Shown piece after piece: positions 31,373 to 41,465 of a DNA stretch of 64,000 nucleotides. Below the pieces are notes generated by a model, which saw only the letters and a program-made list of their open reading frames with translations, ran no database searches and was not told where the DNA came from. Source of the stretch: an uncultured Aquimarina sp. (GTDB lineage: Bacteria > Bacteroidota > Bacteroidia > Flavobacteriales > Flavobacteriaceae); contig CANMFM010000003.1 in the NCBI GenBank assembly GCA_947497175.1, positions 1-64,000 on the forward strand, read 5' to 3'. Position 1 is the stretch's first letter; every line of letters starts with the position of its first letter. The position numbers were made by a program, and so were the translations under genes.

Positions 31373-31960
31373 ATGTTAAAAGATATTCTAAAAAACCATA
31401 CTATTATTCTCGCTTCTGGATCACCCAGAAGACAGCAATTTTTTAGAGATCTTGATCTCGATTTTTCCATACAAATAAAAGATACAGAAGAAATATATCC
31501 TGATCACCTTAAAGCAGAAGAAATATCAGATTACTTAGCCGTTCTAAAGGCAAATGCCTTCTCAAAGCTTCGCCCAAAAGAAATTTTAATAACCAGTGAT
31601 ACTATAGTTTGGCACAACAATAAAGCCTTAGGAAAACCTAAAGATCTAGAAGAGGCCAAAAGAATGATCGCATCATTGTCAAATGACACCCATGAAGTGA
31701 TCACTTCGGTATGTTTTAAAACTAAGAATGCAATAAAAGTAGTAAACCATACAACCAAAGTTACTTTTAAAAACTTATCTCTAAAAGAGATCGAATATTA
31801 CGTTGAAAAATACAAACCATTGGATAAAGCAGGCGCATACGGGATTCAAGAATGGATTGGCTTTATCGGAATATCCGCTATAGAAGGTAGTTATTTTAAT
31901 GTCATGGGATTACCAATTCATCTTGTTTATGAAACGTTAACAACACTTGCTACATCATAG
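31373..31960 (+). CDS. maf: Maf-like nucleotide pyrophosphatase
   Basis: IILASGSPRRQQFF, ITSDTIVWHNNKALGKPKD, DKAGAYGIQEWIGFIG. Confidence 0.95.
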   Translation: MLKDILKNHTIILASGSPRRQQFFRDLDLDFSIQIKDTEEIYPDHLKAEEISDYLAVLKANAFSKLRPKEILITSDTIVWHNNKALGKPKDLEEAKRMIASLSNDTHEVITSVCFKTKNAIKVVNHTTKVTFKNLSLKEIEYYVEKYKPLDKAGAYGIQEWIGFIGISAIEGSYFNVMGLPIHLVYETLTTLATS

Positions 31961-32002
31961 GTTTATTGTAATTTGCGATATTGGTAAATAAAAAATATAA
32001 CC

Positions 32003-32935
32003 ATGAAAAAGTTAATACTAGTATTTGGAGTTCTTGGATTATTGGTCATCATTGCATGCAGTGATGTAAAGGCTGATGAATCTTCAAAAACCGATAAAAA
32101 AAATAGTATAGAAGACATCGAACCAACAAAAGAGCTTTCAGAAGATTTTAAAAAATATTGGTACTCAGGTGAGGCTGAAATAACTTCTTATCAATTAGAG
32201 CAAGCTCGTTACGGTCAAATTAGACAAGGAAAAGCTGTATTAATATATGTAACCGAAGATTTTCTTAAAAAAGAGCAAGTAAAAGCCGATCGGCAAAATA
32301 AGGATAACATTCCCGTGCTTAAGTTAAATGCAACAAAAAACTTTAATACAGGTATTTATCCTTATTCTATTATGCAAAGTACTTTTTATCCCGTAACAGA
32401 TAATCAACATGCCATAAAAGTATCTAGTTCTATACAAGAATGGTGCGGTCATGTATATGCACAATTAAACAATAGAGAGCAGTTCGAAATAATGTCTCAC
32501 TCTTATTTTGAAGGTGAGGCTGATCAAGATTTTACCTTAAACAAAGCTATTTTGGAGAATGAACTTTGGATTAAAATTAGAATCAACCCAGATGATTTAC
32601 CCAGAGGTAATATCAAAATAATTCCTGCTTTTGAATATTTACGATTACGTCACAAAGAAATTAAAGCGTATTCAGCAAAAGCATCCTTAGAAAAGCAAAA
32701 CGATTCTAGTGTTTACACGTTAGAGTATCCAGAGCTTAACAGAACCATTCGTATTACTTTTGATTATTCTTTTCCTTATGAGATACAGGGATGGACAGAA
32801 ACTTTTAAAAGTGGTTTTGGTTCTAATGCCAATGAACTTACCACAAAAGCAACAAAAATGAAACAAATAAAATCTGCATACTGGAATAAGAATAGTAATG
32901 CAGATGAAGATTTAAGAGGCGAACTTGGACTATAA
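32003..32935 (+). CDS. Conserved lipoprotein next to maf, unknown function
   Basis: MKKLILVFGVLGLLVIIACSD lipobox; no Maf motifs. Confidence 0.75.
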   Translation: MKKLILVFGVLGLLVIIACSDVKADESSKTDKKNSIEDIEPTKELSEDFKKYWYSGEAEITSYQLEQARYGQIRQGKAVLIYVTEDFLKKEQVKADRQNKDNIPVLKLNATKNFNTGIYPYSIMQSTFYPVTDNQHAIKVSSSIQEWCGHVYAQLNNREQFEIMSHSYFEGEADQDFTLNKAILENELWIKIRINPDDLPRGNIKIIPAFEYLRLRHKEIKAYSAKASLEKQNDSSVYTLEYPELNRTIRITFDYSFPYEIQGWTETFKSGFGSNANELTTKATKMKQIKSAYWNKNSNADEDLRGELGL

Positions 32936-32951
32936 CCCTAATTAAAAAATA

Positions 32952-33239
32952 ATGATAAAATTATCAGAATCTGAAATACAAGAAAAATTAAAAAATATTG
33001 ATGGCTGGGAATATAGCGACAATGCTATTCATACCACTTTTGAATTTAAAGACTTCAAAGATGCATTTTCGGTAATGACTCGAATTGCATTTGAGGCCGA
33101 ATTACAAGAGCACCACCCAGACTGGTCAAATGTCTACAATAAATTACAAATTAGTCTTTCTACACATGATGCGGGTGGAGTTACCGAAAACGATTTTCAA
33201 CTGGCAAAAACTATAGAAGATATTATAGAAGGAGAGTAA
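32952..33239 (+). CDS. 4a-hydroxytetrahydrobiopterin dehydratase
   Basis: LQEHHPDWSNVYNKLQISLSTHDAGGVTENDFQLA. Confidence 0.93.
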   Translation: MIKLSESEIQEKLKNIDGWEYSDNAIHTTFEFKDFKDAFSVMTRIAFEAELQEHHPDWSNVYNKLQISLSTHDAGGVTENDFQLAKTIEDIIEGE

Positions 33240-33293
33240 AACTTGAAACACTAAACAAAGAATCTCTTATTTTGAATAGAGGGTAAACAAACA

Positions 33294-33325
33294 TTTGTCA
33301 AAAACTTGGTTTCTACTTATGTTTG
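33294..33325 (+). promoter_or_regulatory. Bacteroidetes-type promoter of the YebC-family gene
   Basis: TTTG at 33294-33297 and TATGTTTG (TAnnTTTG) at 33318-33325, 20-nt spacing; CDS starts 25 nt downstream. Confidence 0.6.
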
Positions 33326-33349
33326 TATTTTAGATTTTAAAATTTTTAT

Positions 33350-34075
33350 ATGGGAAGAGCTTTTGAATTTAGAAAAGCACGTAAGATGAAACGCTGGTCA
33401 GCAATGGCTAAAGCATTTACACGTATAGGTAAGGATATTGTAATGGCTGTAAAAGAGGGTGGGCCAGATCCAGATTCTAATTCTCGTCTTAGAGCCGTAA
33501 TACAAAACGCCAAGGCTGTTAATATGCCTAAAGACAATATTGAAAGGGCAATAAAACGTGCTTCAGATAAAGATCAAGGAGAGTACAAAGAAGTTCTTTT
33601 TGAAGGATATGCTCCTCATGGAATTGCAATTTTGGTAGAAACAGCAACAGATAATAATAATAGAACTGTAGCAAACATAAGGTCATATTTTAATAAATGT
33701 GACGGGAACTTAGGAACATCGGGGTCTGTAGAATTTATGTTTGATCATACGTGTAACTTTAGGATTAATGGCGAAGGTATTGACCCTGAAGAACTAGAGT
33801 TAGAATTTATAGATTTTGGAGCAGAAGAAGTATTTCAGGATGACGATGGCATCCTTATTTATGCCCCTTTTGAAAGTTTTGGCGCTATACAAAAAGAATT
33901 GGAGAGTCGCGAAATAGAAATCTTATCCTCTGGTTTCGAACGTATTCCTCAGGTTACTAAAAAGCTAACTCCAGAACAAGCTGCAGATGTAGAAAAGTTA
34001 TTAGAAAAAATAGAAGAAGACGATGACGTACAGAATGTGTACCACACTATGGAGGAATCTTCTTCTGAAGAATAG
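33350..34075 (+). CDS. YebC/PmpR family DNA-binding protein
   Basis: GRAFEFRKARKMKRWSAMAKAFTRIGKDIVMAVKEGGPDPDSNSRLR. Confidence 0.96.
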   Translation: MGRAFEFRKARKMKRWSAMAKAFTRIGKDIVMAVKEGGPDPDSNSRLRAVIQNAKAVNMPKDNIERAIKRASDKDQGEYKEVLFEGYAPHGIAILVETATDNNNRTVANIRSYFNKCDGNLGTSGSVEFMFDHTCNFRINGEGIDPEELELEFIDFGAEEVFQDDDGILIYAPFESFGAIQKELESREIEILSSGFERIPQVTKKLTPEQAADVEKLLEKIEEDDDVQNVYHTMEESSSEE

Positions 34076-34100
34076 AAAAACAGAGAGTACTGTAAAAAAA

Positions 34101-34133
34101 AAAGAGTTTAGCTGTGCTAAACTCTTTTTTTTT
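34101..34133 (+). terminator. Rho-independent terminator, copy A
   Basis: AAAGAGTTTAGC-TGT-GCTAAACTCTTT plus T-run. Confidence 0.9.
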
Positions 34134-34140
34134 ATATTTG
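34133..34140 (+). promoter_or_regulatory. TAnnTTTG -7 box for the 34167 gene
   Basis: TATATTTG immediately after terminator copy A, 26 nt before ATG; no clear -33 element. Confidence 0.4.
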
Positions 34141-34166
34141 CGGCTTAAAAACCTAAATCTTTTAGT

Positions 34167-34682
34167 ATGAAAAAATTAATTTATTTATTTAGCATCATTT
34201 CTGTTGTCACTTTTACATCTTGTTCAAGCGATGACGATGCAGCTCCTGCTAATGTAGGAAGTTTCACTTTTAACGGAAAAGAAACTACTATTCTAAGTGC
34301 AGAAATTGATGATTTTGGTCCTGAAGAAGGATTTCATAATTACGAGTTCTATTTTGAGGGAACTGATGGCACAACAGAAACAGAAGTCGAATTAGACCTT
34401 TATTCTCCTTTAGAAGGAAACGAAACAGGTTTTAAGCCGGGTACATTTAACTACAACGACGAAACCGGCACTATTGAACCTGGAACATACTATTTTTCTT
34501 CAGCTATAGTAAGAGTTGACGGTGAACCCAGTGTTTTTGCCAATGGAGGACAAGTAGTTGTAGCTGGTACAGGTAATAATTATACCGTAACTGCTGATCT
34601 TACTTTTGCAGATGACTCTACGTTAACATTAACATATTCGGGAGCTTTTATTGTATTCCCATTTATTGATTTTGGCAACTAA
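34167..34682 (+). CDS. Putative lipoprotein, unknown function
   Basis: MKKLIYLFSIISVVTFTSCSSDDD signal/lipobox typical of flavobacterial surface lipoproteins. Confidence 0.85.
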   Translation: MKKLIYLFSIISVVTFTSCSSDDDAAPANVGSFTFNGKETTILSAEIDDFGPEEGFHNYEFYFEGTDGTTETEVELDLYSPLEGNETGFKPGTFNYNDETGTIEPGTYYFSSAIVRVDGEPSVFANGGQVVVAGTGNNYTVTADLTFADDSTLTLTYSGAFIVFPFIDFGN

Positions 34683-34708
34683 ATCTTTATAAAAAGAAAT
34701 TTTACAAA

Positions 34709-34739
34709 AAAGAGTTTAGCTGTGCTAAACTCTTTTTTT
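34709..34739 (+). terminator. Rho-independent terminator, copy B (same hairpin as copy A)
   Basis: AAAGAGTTTAGC-TGT-GCTAAACTCTTTTTTT. Confidence 0.9.
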
Positions 34740-34783
34740 GTTATGTTTTATACTTCAATTCGACTATATGTTAAATATTTGGC

Positions 34784-35290
34784 ATGAAGAATCTCGTTAT
34801 CATCTTTATTCTTTCAATAAGTAGTATATCATATGCGCAGCATATGAATAATAGCACTCTACGGGATATTATTCATAAAAAAGCAGATACGTTAGGTGGT
34901 GTACCCGGAAATTGGGAGTTTCTATACAAGCAAATCCCCATGCTTTGTGTCACAGATGAAACAAACAATAGAATGAGAATAATTTCTCCAATCACAGAAT
35001 CTGATAATCTAGACAGCGATTTATTATTAGATTGTATGACTGCAAATTTTCATTCTGCTTTAGATGTAAAATATGCAATTTCTAATGGCATACTCTGGTC
35101 TGTATATATTCATCCATTAAAAGAACTTACAGAAGAGCAAATAACGAATGCCATTTCTCAGGTTTATTTTGCAGCAAAAACTTTTGGTACTACTTTTTCA
35201 AGCACCGAACTTCTTTTTGGCGGAAGAAACAAGACTAAACCACAAAAGTCAAAAGACAAAATTAAAGAAGAAAATACACATAAGTTTTAA
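34784..35290 (+). CDS. Exported protein of unknown function
   Basis: Signal peptide MKNLVIIFILSISSISYAQ. Confidence 0.7.
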   Translation: MKNLVIIFILSISSISYAQHMNNSTLRDIIHKKADTLGGVPGNWEFLYKQIPMLCVTDETNNRMRIISPITESDNLDSDLLLDCMTANFHSALDVKYAISNGILWSVYIHPLKELTEEQITNAISQVYFAAKTFGTTFSSTELLFGGRNKTKPQKSKDKIKEENTHKF

Positions 35291-35841
35291 TCAACATCAA
35301 AACTATATTCTGGCACTTTACCTTTAACACCTTTAAAGAAAGAATACATATATTGAAAATCCTTATCAATATTATCTGTCGGATAAAATGGCTCTGAAAT
35401 CTTATTTTGCTTTTTTCCAAAATCAAAAGTAACCATGATAATAGGAACATTGGCCTTTTTTGCTATATGATAAAAGCCAGTTTTCCACTCTTTTACTTTT
35501 TTTCTGGTGCCTTCTGGTGCAATTGTTAAACGAAGTTCATCTCTTTTCTTAAACAATTGAGCAATAGCATCGACTTTGTTCTGACCGGGAGTTCGATCAA
35601 GAGGAATCCCTCCTACTTTTTTAAAATACCACCCAAATGGCCATTTAAAAAGCTCTTTTTTAGCCATAAAGCTGATTTTTATATTTGCTACCTGCCTTAT
35701 AAACAAACCGATATAAAAGTCATGCCAACTTGTATGAGGGACCGCTATTACTACGCATTTCTTTATTTCATCTGCATTAAAATTTCCAATCATCTTCCAT
35801 CCTAAGATGTTATTGTATACGTAAGTCCATAATCCCCTCAT
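35287..35841 (-). CDS. 1-acyl-sn-glycerol-3-phosphate acyltransferase-like
   Basis: VAVPHTSWHDFYIG (HxxxxD-like), GGIPLDRTPG, IAPEGTRKKVKEWKTGFYHIA. Confidence 0.88.
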   Translation of the reverse strand: MRGLWTYVYNNILGWKMIGNFNADEIKKCVVIAVPHTSWHDFYIGLFIRQVANIKISFMAKKELFKWPFGWYFKKVGGIPLDRTPGQNKVDAIAQLFKKRDELRLTIAPEGTRKKVKEWKTGFYHIAKKANVPIIMVTFDFGKKQNKISEPFYPTDNIDKDFQYMYSFFKGVKGKVPEYSFDVD

Positions 35842-35865
35842 GAAAATATAGGTTGAAATTTGTAT

Positions 35866-37740
35866 TTATAAAGAGCGATAAATCTCTTTTAATTTTGTTG
35901 CGTCTATTTTTGATTTCCAATCAGGTCCTAATGCATTCTCCCAAAGAGGTTCTAACCCTAACGCAACAGTAGTCATAGTATCCAATTGTTCTTCAGTAAT
36001 ATTTGCACATATTCCTACTGGCAAAGTAATCCCATGGTATGCTTTCATTTTCTTAAAAACTTCAACCCCTTTAGGGTAATACTCTTCTAATTTATCAAAG
36101 ACAATACAGTTCCCGATTCCATGTTTGGTTCCCAATACGTAAGCAAGTCCATAGCTCATTGCATGTGCAACTCCTACCTGAGAATAGGCTATACTCATAC
36201 CGCCATGCCAGGATGCCATCATTAGTTTAGCATCAGACTCTTCTTTACTTAAATTATTTTCCAGAAAAATCTCATTACACAAATCCAATGCTTTTTCTCC
36301 ATAACTTTGACTAAAAGCATTTAAATATGTCCCATCCAGAGATTCTACACAATGAATATAGCAATCCATACCCGTATAAAACCATTGATCTTTAGGAACG
36401 TCTACGATGAGCTCCGGATCAAGTATTACTTGGTCAAATGGAGTATAATCAGAATTAATTCCCAATTTGCGTTCGGGTCCTGTAAGCACAGTAGTACGTG
36501 AAACTTCTGCTCCGGTACCAGAGATTGTTGGCACTCCAACATGATACACAGCTTTATTTTTTACCAAATCCCATCCTTGATACTCTGACGCACTTCCTGG
36601 ATTAGTTAACATAATGGCTACAGCTTTAGAGAGATCGAGTATTGATCCTCCTCCTATTCCAATAATTCCACTTGGGATAAATTGATAATCCTTTTTTATT
36701 TTAGAAACGATTTCATCTACTTGAGATGTTTTAGGCTCTTCTGTCGTAGAAACATAAATTATTTCATCTGTTGAGGACAATGATATCCTATCTTCAATAA
36801 AAGAAGTATTATTTTCAAAAACACTATCTATCAAATAGATAAATGGAGCAATACCATTTCTTTTATCAGAAAGAATCTTTCCTATTTGATTAAAGCATCC
36901 TTTGCCAAATACTACTTTTGGAACCATTGGAAAGTTTCTATGACTCGTGGTCTGGGCTTCAGGTGTAGTAATAGACTCGGTATTCAATGAATTTTCTTTA
37001 TTAATTATCTTTTTAGCTCTTTCTAAGTCCTCTGGAGTGTCAATTTCAACTCCTTCATGACTAGTTTCAATCATTTTAATATTTTTACCATACTCCAGAT
37101 AGCGTATGCATTCAATTTTTTCTGAAGCTTCTAAAGAACGCATGGGTAAATGGTAAAAATCCAAAAGAGCCTGTTTTCTAAATGCATAGACTCCTTTATG
37201 TTTGTGATAAACATGATTAATTTCTTTTTCTCTTGGATACGGAATTGGAGCACGAGAAAAATATAGAGCATAGTTATTTTCGTCTACAATAACTTTTACA
37301 CTATTAGGGTTCATAATATCATCCCAGTCATTCATTGGAGTCATGAGACTTGCCAAATCAATTTTATCAGAATCTTCTGCATAAAATACACTTAAAACTT
37401 TCTCCAGACTCTCACGGTCAGTAAATGGTTCATCTCCCTGAACGTTGACCACTATATCTACATCCATATCCTCTACGGCTTCAGCAATTCTATCACTACC
37501 ACAATCATGCTGTTTCGTACTCATAATAGCATTACCGCCATTAGATGTAATTTCTTTATAGATAATATCACTATCTGTAACCACGTAGACTGAATCAAAC
37601 AAACCAGAATTAATAGTCGCTTCGTAAGTTCTTCTAATAACGCTTTTCCCACCAAGGTCCTGCATTAGTTTAGCAGGGAAACGAGTAGCGGCATACCTCG
37701 CAGGTATCATAGCGATGGTTTTTAGAGAATTTTTGTTCAA
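35866..37740 (-). CDS. Fusion: 3-deoxy-manno-octulosonate cytidylyltransferase (KdsB) + iron-containing alcohol dehydrogenase (KdnB-like Kdo 8-oxidase)
   Basis: N-term [51 protein letters not shown]-term [50 protein letters not shown]. Confidence 0.92.
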   Translation of the reverse strand: MNKNSLKTIAMIPARYAATRFPAKLMQDLGGKSVIRRTYEATINSGLFDSVYVVTDSDIIYKEITSNGGNAIMSTKQHDCGSDRIAEAVEDMDVDIVVNVQGDEPFTDRESLEKVLSVFYAEDSDKIDLASLMTPMNDWDDIMNPNSVKVIVDENNYALYFSRAPIPYPREKEINHVYHKHKGVYAFRKQALLDFYHLPMRSLEASEKIECIRYLEYGKNIKMIETSHEGVEIDTPEDLERAKKIINKENSLNTESITTPEAQTTSHRNFPMVPKVVFGKGCFNQIGKILSDKRNGIAPFIYLIDSVFENNTSFIEDRISLSSTDEIIYVSTTEEPKTSQVDEIVSKIKKDYQFIPSGIIGIGGGSILDLSKAVAIMLTNPGSASEYQGWDLVKNKAVYHVGVPTISGTGAEVSRTTVLTGPERKLGINSDYTPFDQVILDPELIVDVPKDQWFYTGMDCYIHCVESLDGTYLNAFSQSYGEKALDLCNEIFLENNLSKEESDAKLMMASWHGGMSIAYSQVGVAHAMSYGLAYVLGTKHGIGNCIVFDKLEEYYPKGVEVFKKMKAYHGITLPVGICANITEEQLDTMTTVALGLEPLWENALGPDWKSKIDATKLKEIYRSL

Positions 37741-37849
37741 AATTTATTGCTTTTAAAGAATTACAAAAATAGTTTTTTTATAATTATTTCGCTGACTTAA
37801 CATCTAATTTTTAGTTTTATATATAGAAAACGATACCATAAAAATTACT

Positions 37850-38401
37850 TCAAAATAATTTTTTATAAAGTTTCCGTATTACGAAAAGAAGCATAATAAC
37901 TAATATAATGGCAAGCGGAGCTATAAAAATGGATGCAGCAGACATTACCGTAGCCGTTCCGGTTTCTACTGTTGCCACTAATGGATTAGCGACACCTCCG
38001 GTAGTGGCTGTTGAGGTTAAGCGAGTTGTTCCCATCGCAGTTTTGACTGTTGTGGCGGTTCCTCCTCCAGCTATAATAGCCAAAGTCCAGGTGATTACAG
38101 GATTTAGGTCTGTTATCGCCAAAACCATTACTGCTGTTCCTGCAATAGTGGCTAATGGAATCGCCAAGGTATCCAGAATATTATCGAACCACGGTATATA
38201 ATAAGCTAGTATTTCTACGAGTGTGGCAATAGATAATATCCATATGGATATTGTTCCTGAGATCCATTCCCAATTTTCGCTAAGAGGGATGATATCATAA
38301 TGCCCGGCCAAACTTAATGCTAATAATGGCAAAAACACTCTAAATCCAACTGAAGCTGCTAAACCCACACCTAAACAAATACTCAATATGGTTTCTTGCA
38401 T
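37850..38401 (-). CDS. DUF4126 family membrane protein
   Basis: GLAASVGFRVFLPLLALSLAGHYD..., IPWFDNILDTLAIPLATIAGT. Confidence 0.85.
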   Translation of the reverse strand: MQETILSICLGVGLAASVGFRVFLPLLALSLAGHYDIIPLSENWEWISGTISIWILSIATLVEILAYYIPWFDNILDTLAIPLATIAGTAVMVLAITDLNPVITWTLAIIAGGGTATTVKTAMGTTRLTSTATTGGVANPLVATVETGTATVMSAASIFIAPLAIILVIMLLFVIRKLYKKLF

Positions 38402-38443
38402 ATATGTCGTCTTAATTTATAAAATACATCCTAAAATTATACA

Positions 38444-39874
38444 CTACTCGTCTTCAACAAAAAAATCATCCTTAAATCCAATGAGAAAAAGTTTTTTCTT
38501 CGCTCTTGTCACTGCGGTATATAACCATCGTAAGTAATCTTTTGTTATTCCGTCTGAAAGATAAGGTTGCTCTATAAACACTTTATCCCATTGACCTCCT
38601 TGTGATTTATGGCACGTAATAGCATATGAAAACTTAACTTGTAGGCTGTTAAAAAACTTATTGTTCTTGACTCCCAAAAACTTCTTATATTTTGATTTTT
38701 CGCCTTCAAAATCTTTCATAACTTCTTGATACAATGTATTTGATTCTTCATAAGACAATGATGGAGTTTCTGAGGTTAACGTATCCAGAAGCAGAACTGT
38801 TTCGAAAGGTTTTTGATTTGGGTAATCCACCATATTTATTTTTACTTCGGCGAACCTAAAACCATATAAGTCTTTAAATGAATAAATTTCTAATACTTTA
38901 ATTATATCTCCGTTAGCAATAAACCCAGCTTCACTTTTATTATCTAACCAGAAATAGTTGTTTTTAACAACCATCAAATAGTCTCCTGCTGATAATTCTT
39001 CTTCTTGAAAAAGTATCCTAGATCTTATCTGTTGATTATAAATATTTGCTCTTTTATTAGACCGAAGAATGATAACCGACTCTTCATGACCAGAACTTGA
39101 ATATGCATCATTTAAAGCATCCATAATTTCATGTCCGTCTATAAACCTAACAATATCTGAATATCCTGAAATGTTAAACTGAAAAGAATCATAAAACCCA
39201 TCATTTAAGAGCTCTCTAAGTCTGGTGGCATTCATTAAAATACCACTACCCTCTGCCTGTCTTACAACTTCATCTAATTCTATTTGAGTAACCTCTTTAT
39301 TGAAGCCATTTGACAAGTTATCCGGGTTTAATGCCGGACTAACTTCCAATTTTACAGGAGGCAATTGAGCCGTATCCCCAATAAAAAGAATTTTACAATT
39401 AAACCCAGAATACACATACATAATTAAATCGTCTAACAATGATCCATTTTCAAAAAGCTTACTATCACTCGGCGTATCTGGAATCATGGAAGCCTCATCT
39501 ACAATAAAAATAGTATTCCGGTTTTTGTTTTGTTTAAGCTGAAAAGCTAAACCACCACTTGTATTCTTTTTGGGATAATAAATATTTCTATGAATAGTTT
39601 GTGCATGTTTTCCGGAATAATTGCTAATTACCTTGGCTGCCCGACCGGTTGGAGCCAAAAGAGTAGCATTTAACTTTGCTTTCCACAAATTTTTAACCAA
39701 GGTGCCCACAAGTGTAGTTTTACCTGTACCTGCATAACCTTTCAATAAAAAAAGGGAATCTTTTGATCCCGAAAGAACAAAATGAGATAATTTTTGTAAA
39801 ACAATATCTTGTTTTAATGTAGGCTCAAACGGAAAATCACCTTTCAACAACCCATAAAACTCCTTTTCCCTCAT
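38444..39874 (-). CDS. RecD-like ATP-dependent DNA helicase (AAA family)
   Basis: LKGYAGTGKTTLVGTLV Walker A, FIVDEASMI, GDTAQLPPV, YAITCHKSQGGQWDKVFI, RWLYTAVTRAKKKL. Confidence 0.94.
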   Translation of the reverse strand: MREKEFYGLLKGDFPFEPTLKQDIVLQKLSHFVLSGSKDSLFLLKGYAGTGKTTLVGTLVKNLWKAKLNATLLAPTGRAAKVISNYSGKHAQTIHRNIYYPKKNTSGGLAFQLKQNKNRNTIFIVDEASMIPDTPSDSKLFENGSLLDDLIMYVYSGFNCKILFIGDTAQLPPVKLEVSPALNPDNLSNGFNKEVTQIELDEVVRQAEGSGILMNATRLRELLNDGFYDSFQFNISGYSDIVRFIDGHEIMDALNDAYSSSGHEESVIILRSNKRANIYNQQIRSRILFQEEELSAGDYLMVVKNNYFWLDNKSEAGFIANGDIIKVLEIYSFKDLYGFRFAEVKINMVDYPNQKPFETVLLLDTLTSETPSLSYEESNTLYQEVMKDFEGEKSKYKKFLGVKNNKFFNSLQVKFSYAITCHKSQGGQWDKVFIEQPYLSDGITKDYLRWLYTAVTRAKKKLFLIGFKDDFFVEDE

Positions 39875-40008
39875 TAATAATTATTATGTAGCATGAATAC
39901 TTTAGTTAATAAATCAAAGATAGGGATGATTTTTTGGCAATAAACTTTTACGATTAAAAAAAAATTGTAGATTTGCGTATACACTAATGTTTAAAGCTAA
40001 ATCATAAA

Positions 40009-40653
40009 ATGAAAATTGTTATTCAATTAGTTCTTTGGGTAGTTATAGGTTTTTTAGGATACCTAGTATATAATTCTGTAATGGGTCCTGTAGAATTCAA
40101 CAAGATAAAAGAAGCGAGATACGCTAAAGCCGTTGAAAACTTAAGAAACATCCGTAAAGCCCAATTAGCTTATAAAACTGTAACTGGAAGATTTGAAAAA
40201 GATCCTGCCAAATTAATCGCATTTATTGACACTGCTAAGTTTACTCTTACACAAAGAAGAGACTCAAGCTTCATTAGATTCAATAAAATTTTAAAAATAG
40301 ATGAGCCAAGAGACACCGTAGTAATAGATACACTAGGCTATGCATCTATTAAGGATTCTTTATTTAAGGCTAATAACCACAAAAACATGATGAAAGTTCC
40401 TATTGAAGGTGTAGATGCCAATTTTGAACTAGATGCTGGTTATATTAATAAAAATGATTTGAGAATTGCTGTTTTTGAAGTTAAAGTAGCCAAAGACATT
40501 TTATTACATGATCTTGATAAAGATCTTCTAGCTCAAGAGAAAGAAGTAGTATCTGTTGATGGTGTTAACGGACCCTACCTTTCTGTTGGTTCAATGAATG
40601 AAGTAAAAACTTCGGGTAACTGGCCATTAACTTATGGAGCAAACGATCAATAA
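40009..40653 (+). CDS. Conserved hypothetical protein with N-terminal TM helix
   Basis: MKIVIQLVLWVVIGFLGYLVYNSVMGPVEFNK; gene before the DUF3822-like and rsmD genes. Confidence 0.75.
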   Translation: MKIVIQLVLWVVIGFLGYLVYNSVMGPVEFNKIKEARYAKAVENLRNIRKAQLAYKTVTGRFEKDPAKLIAFIDTAKFTLTQRRDSSFIRFNKILKIDEPRDTVVIDTLGYASIKDSLFKANNHKNMMKVPIEGVDANFELDAGYINKNDLRIAVFEVKVAKDILLHDLDKDLLAQEKEVVSVDGVNGPYLSVGSMNEVKTSGNWPLTYGANDQ

Positions 40654-41464
40654 TAATACACTTGATAATAATATATCAGAAACATTGTCCATTCAGGTAA
40701 GCTTGAATGGACTTTCTTTTTGCACTGTAGATTCTGATCAGCAAATTACCGCTGTCGAGCACGATAATTTTGGAATACAATTAACACCAGAACAGGTTCT
40801 CGATAAAATAAAACATACTTTAGATAAAAACATCGCATTAAAAGGTGATTTCAAAACCATAGAAGTCATTTATCACAACGATCTATATACCTTAGTTCCT
40901 AAACCATTGTTTAATCAAGATATGGTAAAGGAGTATTTACAATATAATGTCAAAGTTCTCGATAATGATTTTATTACATATGACGAACTGGATCAACACG
41001 ATATTGTTACAGTATACATCCCTTATGCAAACATTAATAATTTCTTTTTTGATACGTTTGGTTCGTTTACCTATAAACACGCCAATACGATTTTAACAAG
41101 CTCCTTATTAACACAACAAAAGAATAATGACGCTACTACTGTCTTTGTTAATATGTCTGACAAATTATTCGACATTGTTATCATCAAAAACGGAAAATTA
41201 ATTTTGGAAAACACTTATAAATATGAAAATAAGGAAGATTTTCTATACTATTTGATGTTTACAACTGAACAGGCTCAATTAAACCCTGAAGAGTTTTTCT
41301 TAGTTTTTCTAGGAGATATTACTAAAGAAAGTGAGTGTTTTAGCATAGCACATAAGTATATTCGGAATATCACTTTTGGAAATCATTCGCGAGACTTAAA
41401 AATATCATCTACAGTACAACCTTTTGAACCCCACCAACATTTTATTTTGTTAAGTCATTTTTAA
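40634..41464 (+). CDS. DUF3822 family protein
   Basis: ETLSIQVSLNGLSFCTVDSDQ...YIPYANINNFFFDTFGSFTYKHANTIL; overlaps previous stop by 20 nt, followed by rsmD. Confidence 0.85.
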   Translation: MEQTINNNTLDNNISETLSIQVSLNGLSFCTVDSDQQITAVEHDNFGIQLTPEQVLDKIKHTLDKNIALKGDFKTIEVIYHNDLYTLVPKPLFNQDMVKEYLQYNVKVLDNDFITYDELDQHDIVTVYIPYANINNFFFDTFGSFTYKHANTILTSSLLTQQKNNDATTVFVNMSDKLFDIVIIKNGKLILENTYKYENKEDFLYYLMFTTEQAQLNPEEFFLVFLGDITKESECFSIAHKYIRNITFGNHSRDLKISSTVQPFEPHQHFILLSHF

Positions 41465-41465
41465 T

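Noticed and set aside
37908-38201. Plus-strand Ala/Val-rich 97-aa ORF
   Set aside because: Mirror of the hydrophobic DUF4126 gene on the opposite strand
39968-39975. TAGATTTG -7-like box before the 40009 gene
   Set aside because: No -33 TTG at suitable spacing, so not called as a promoter
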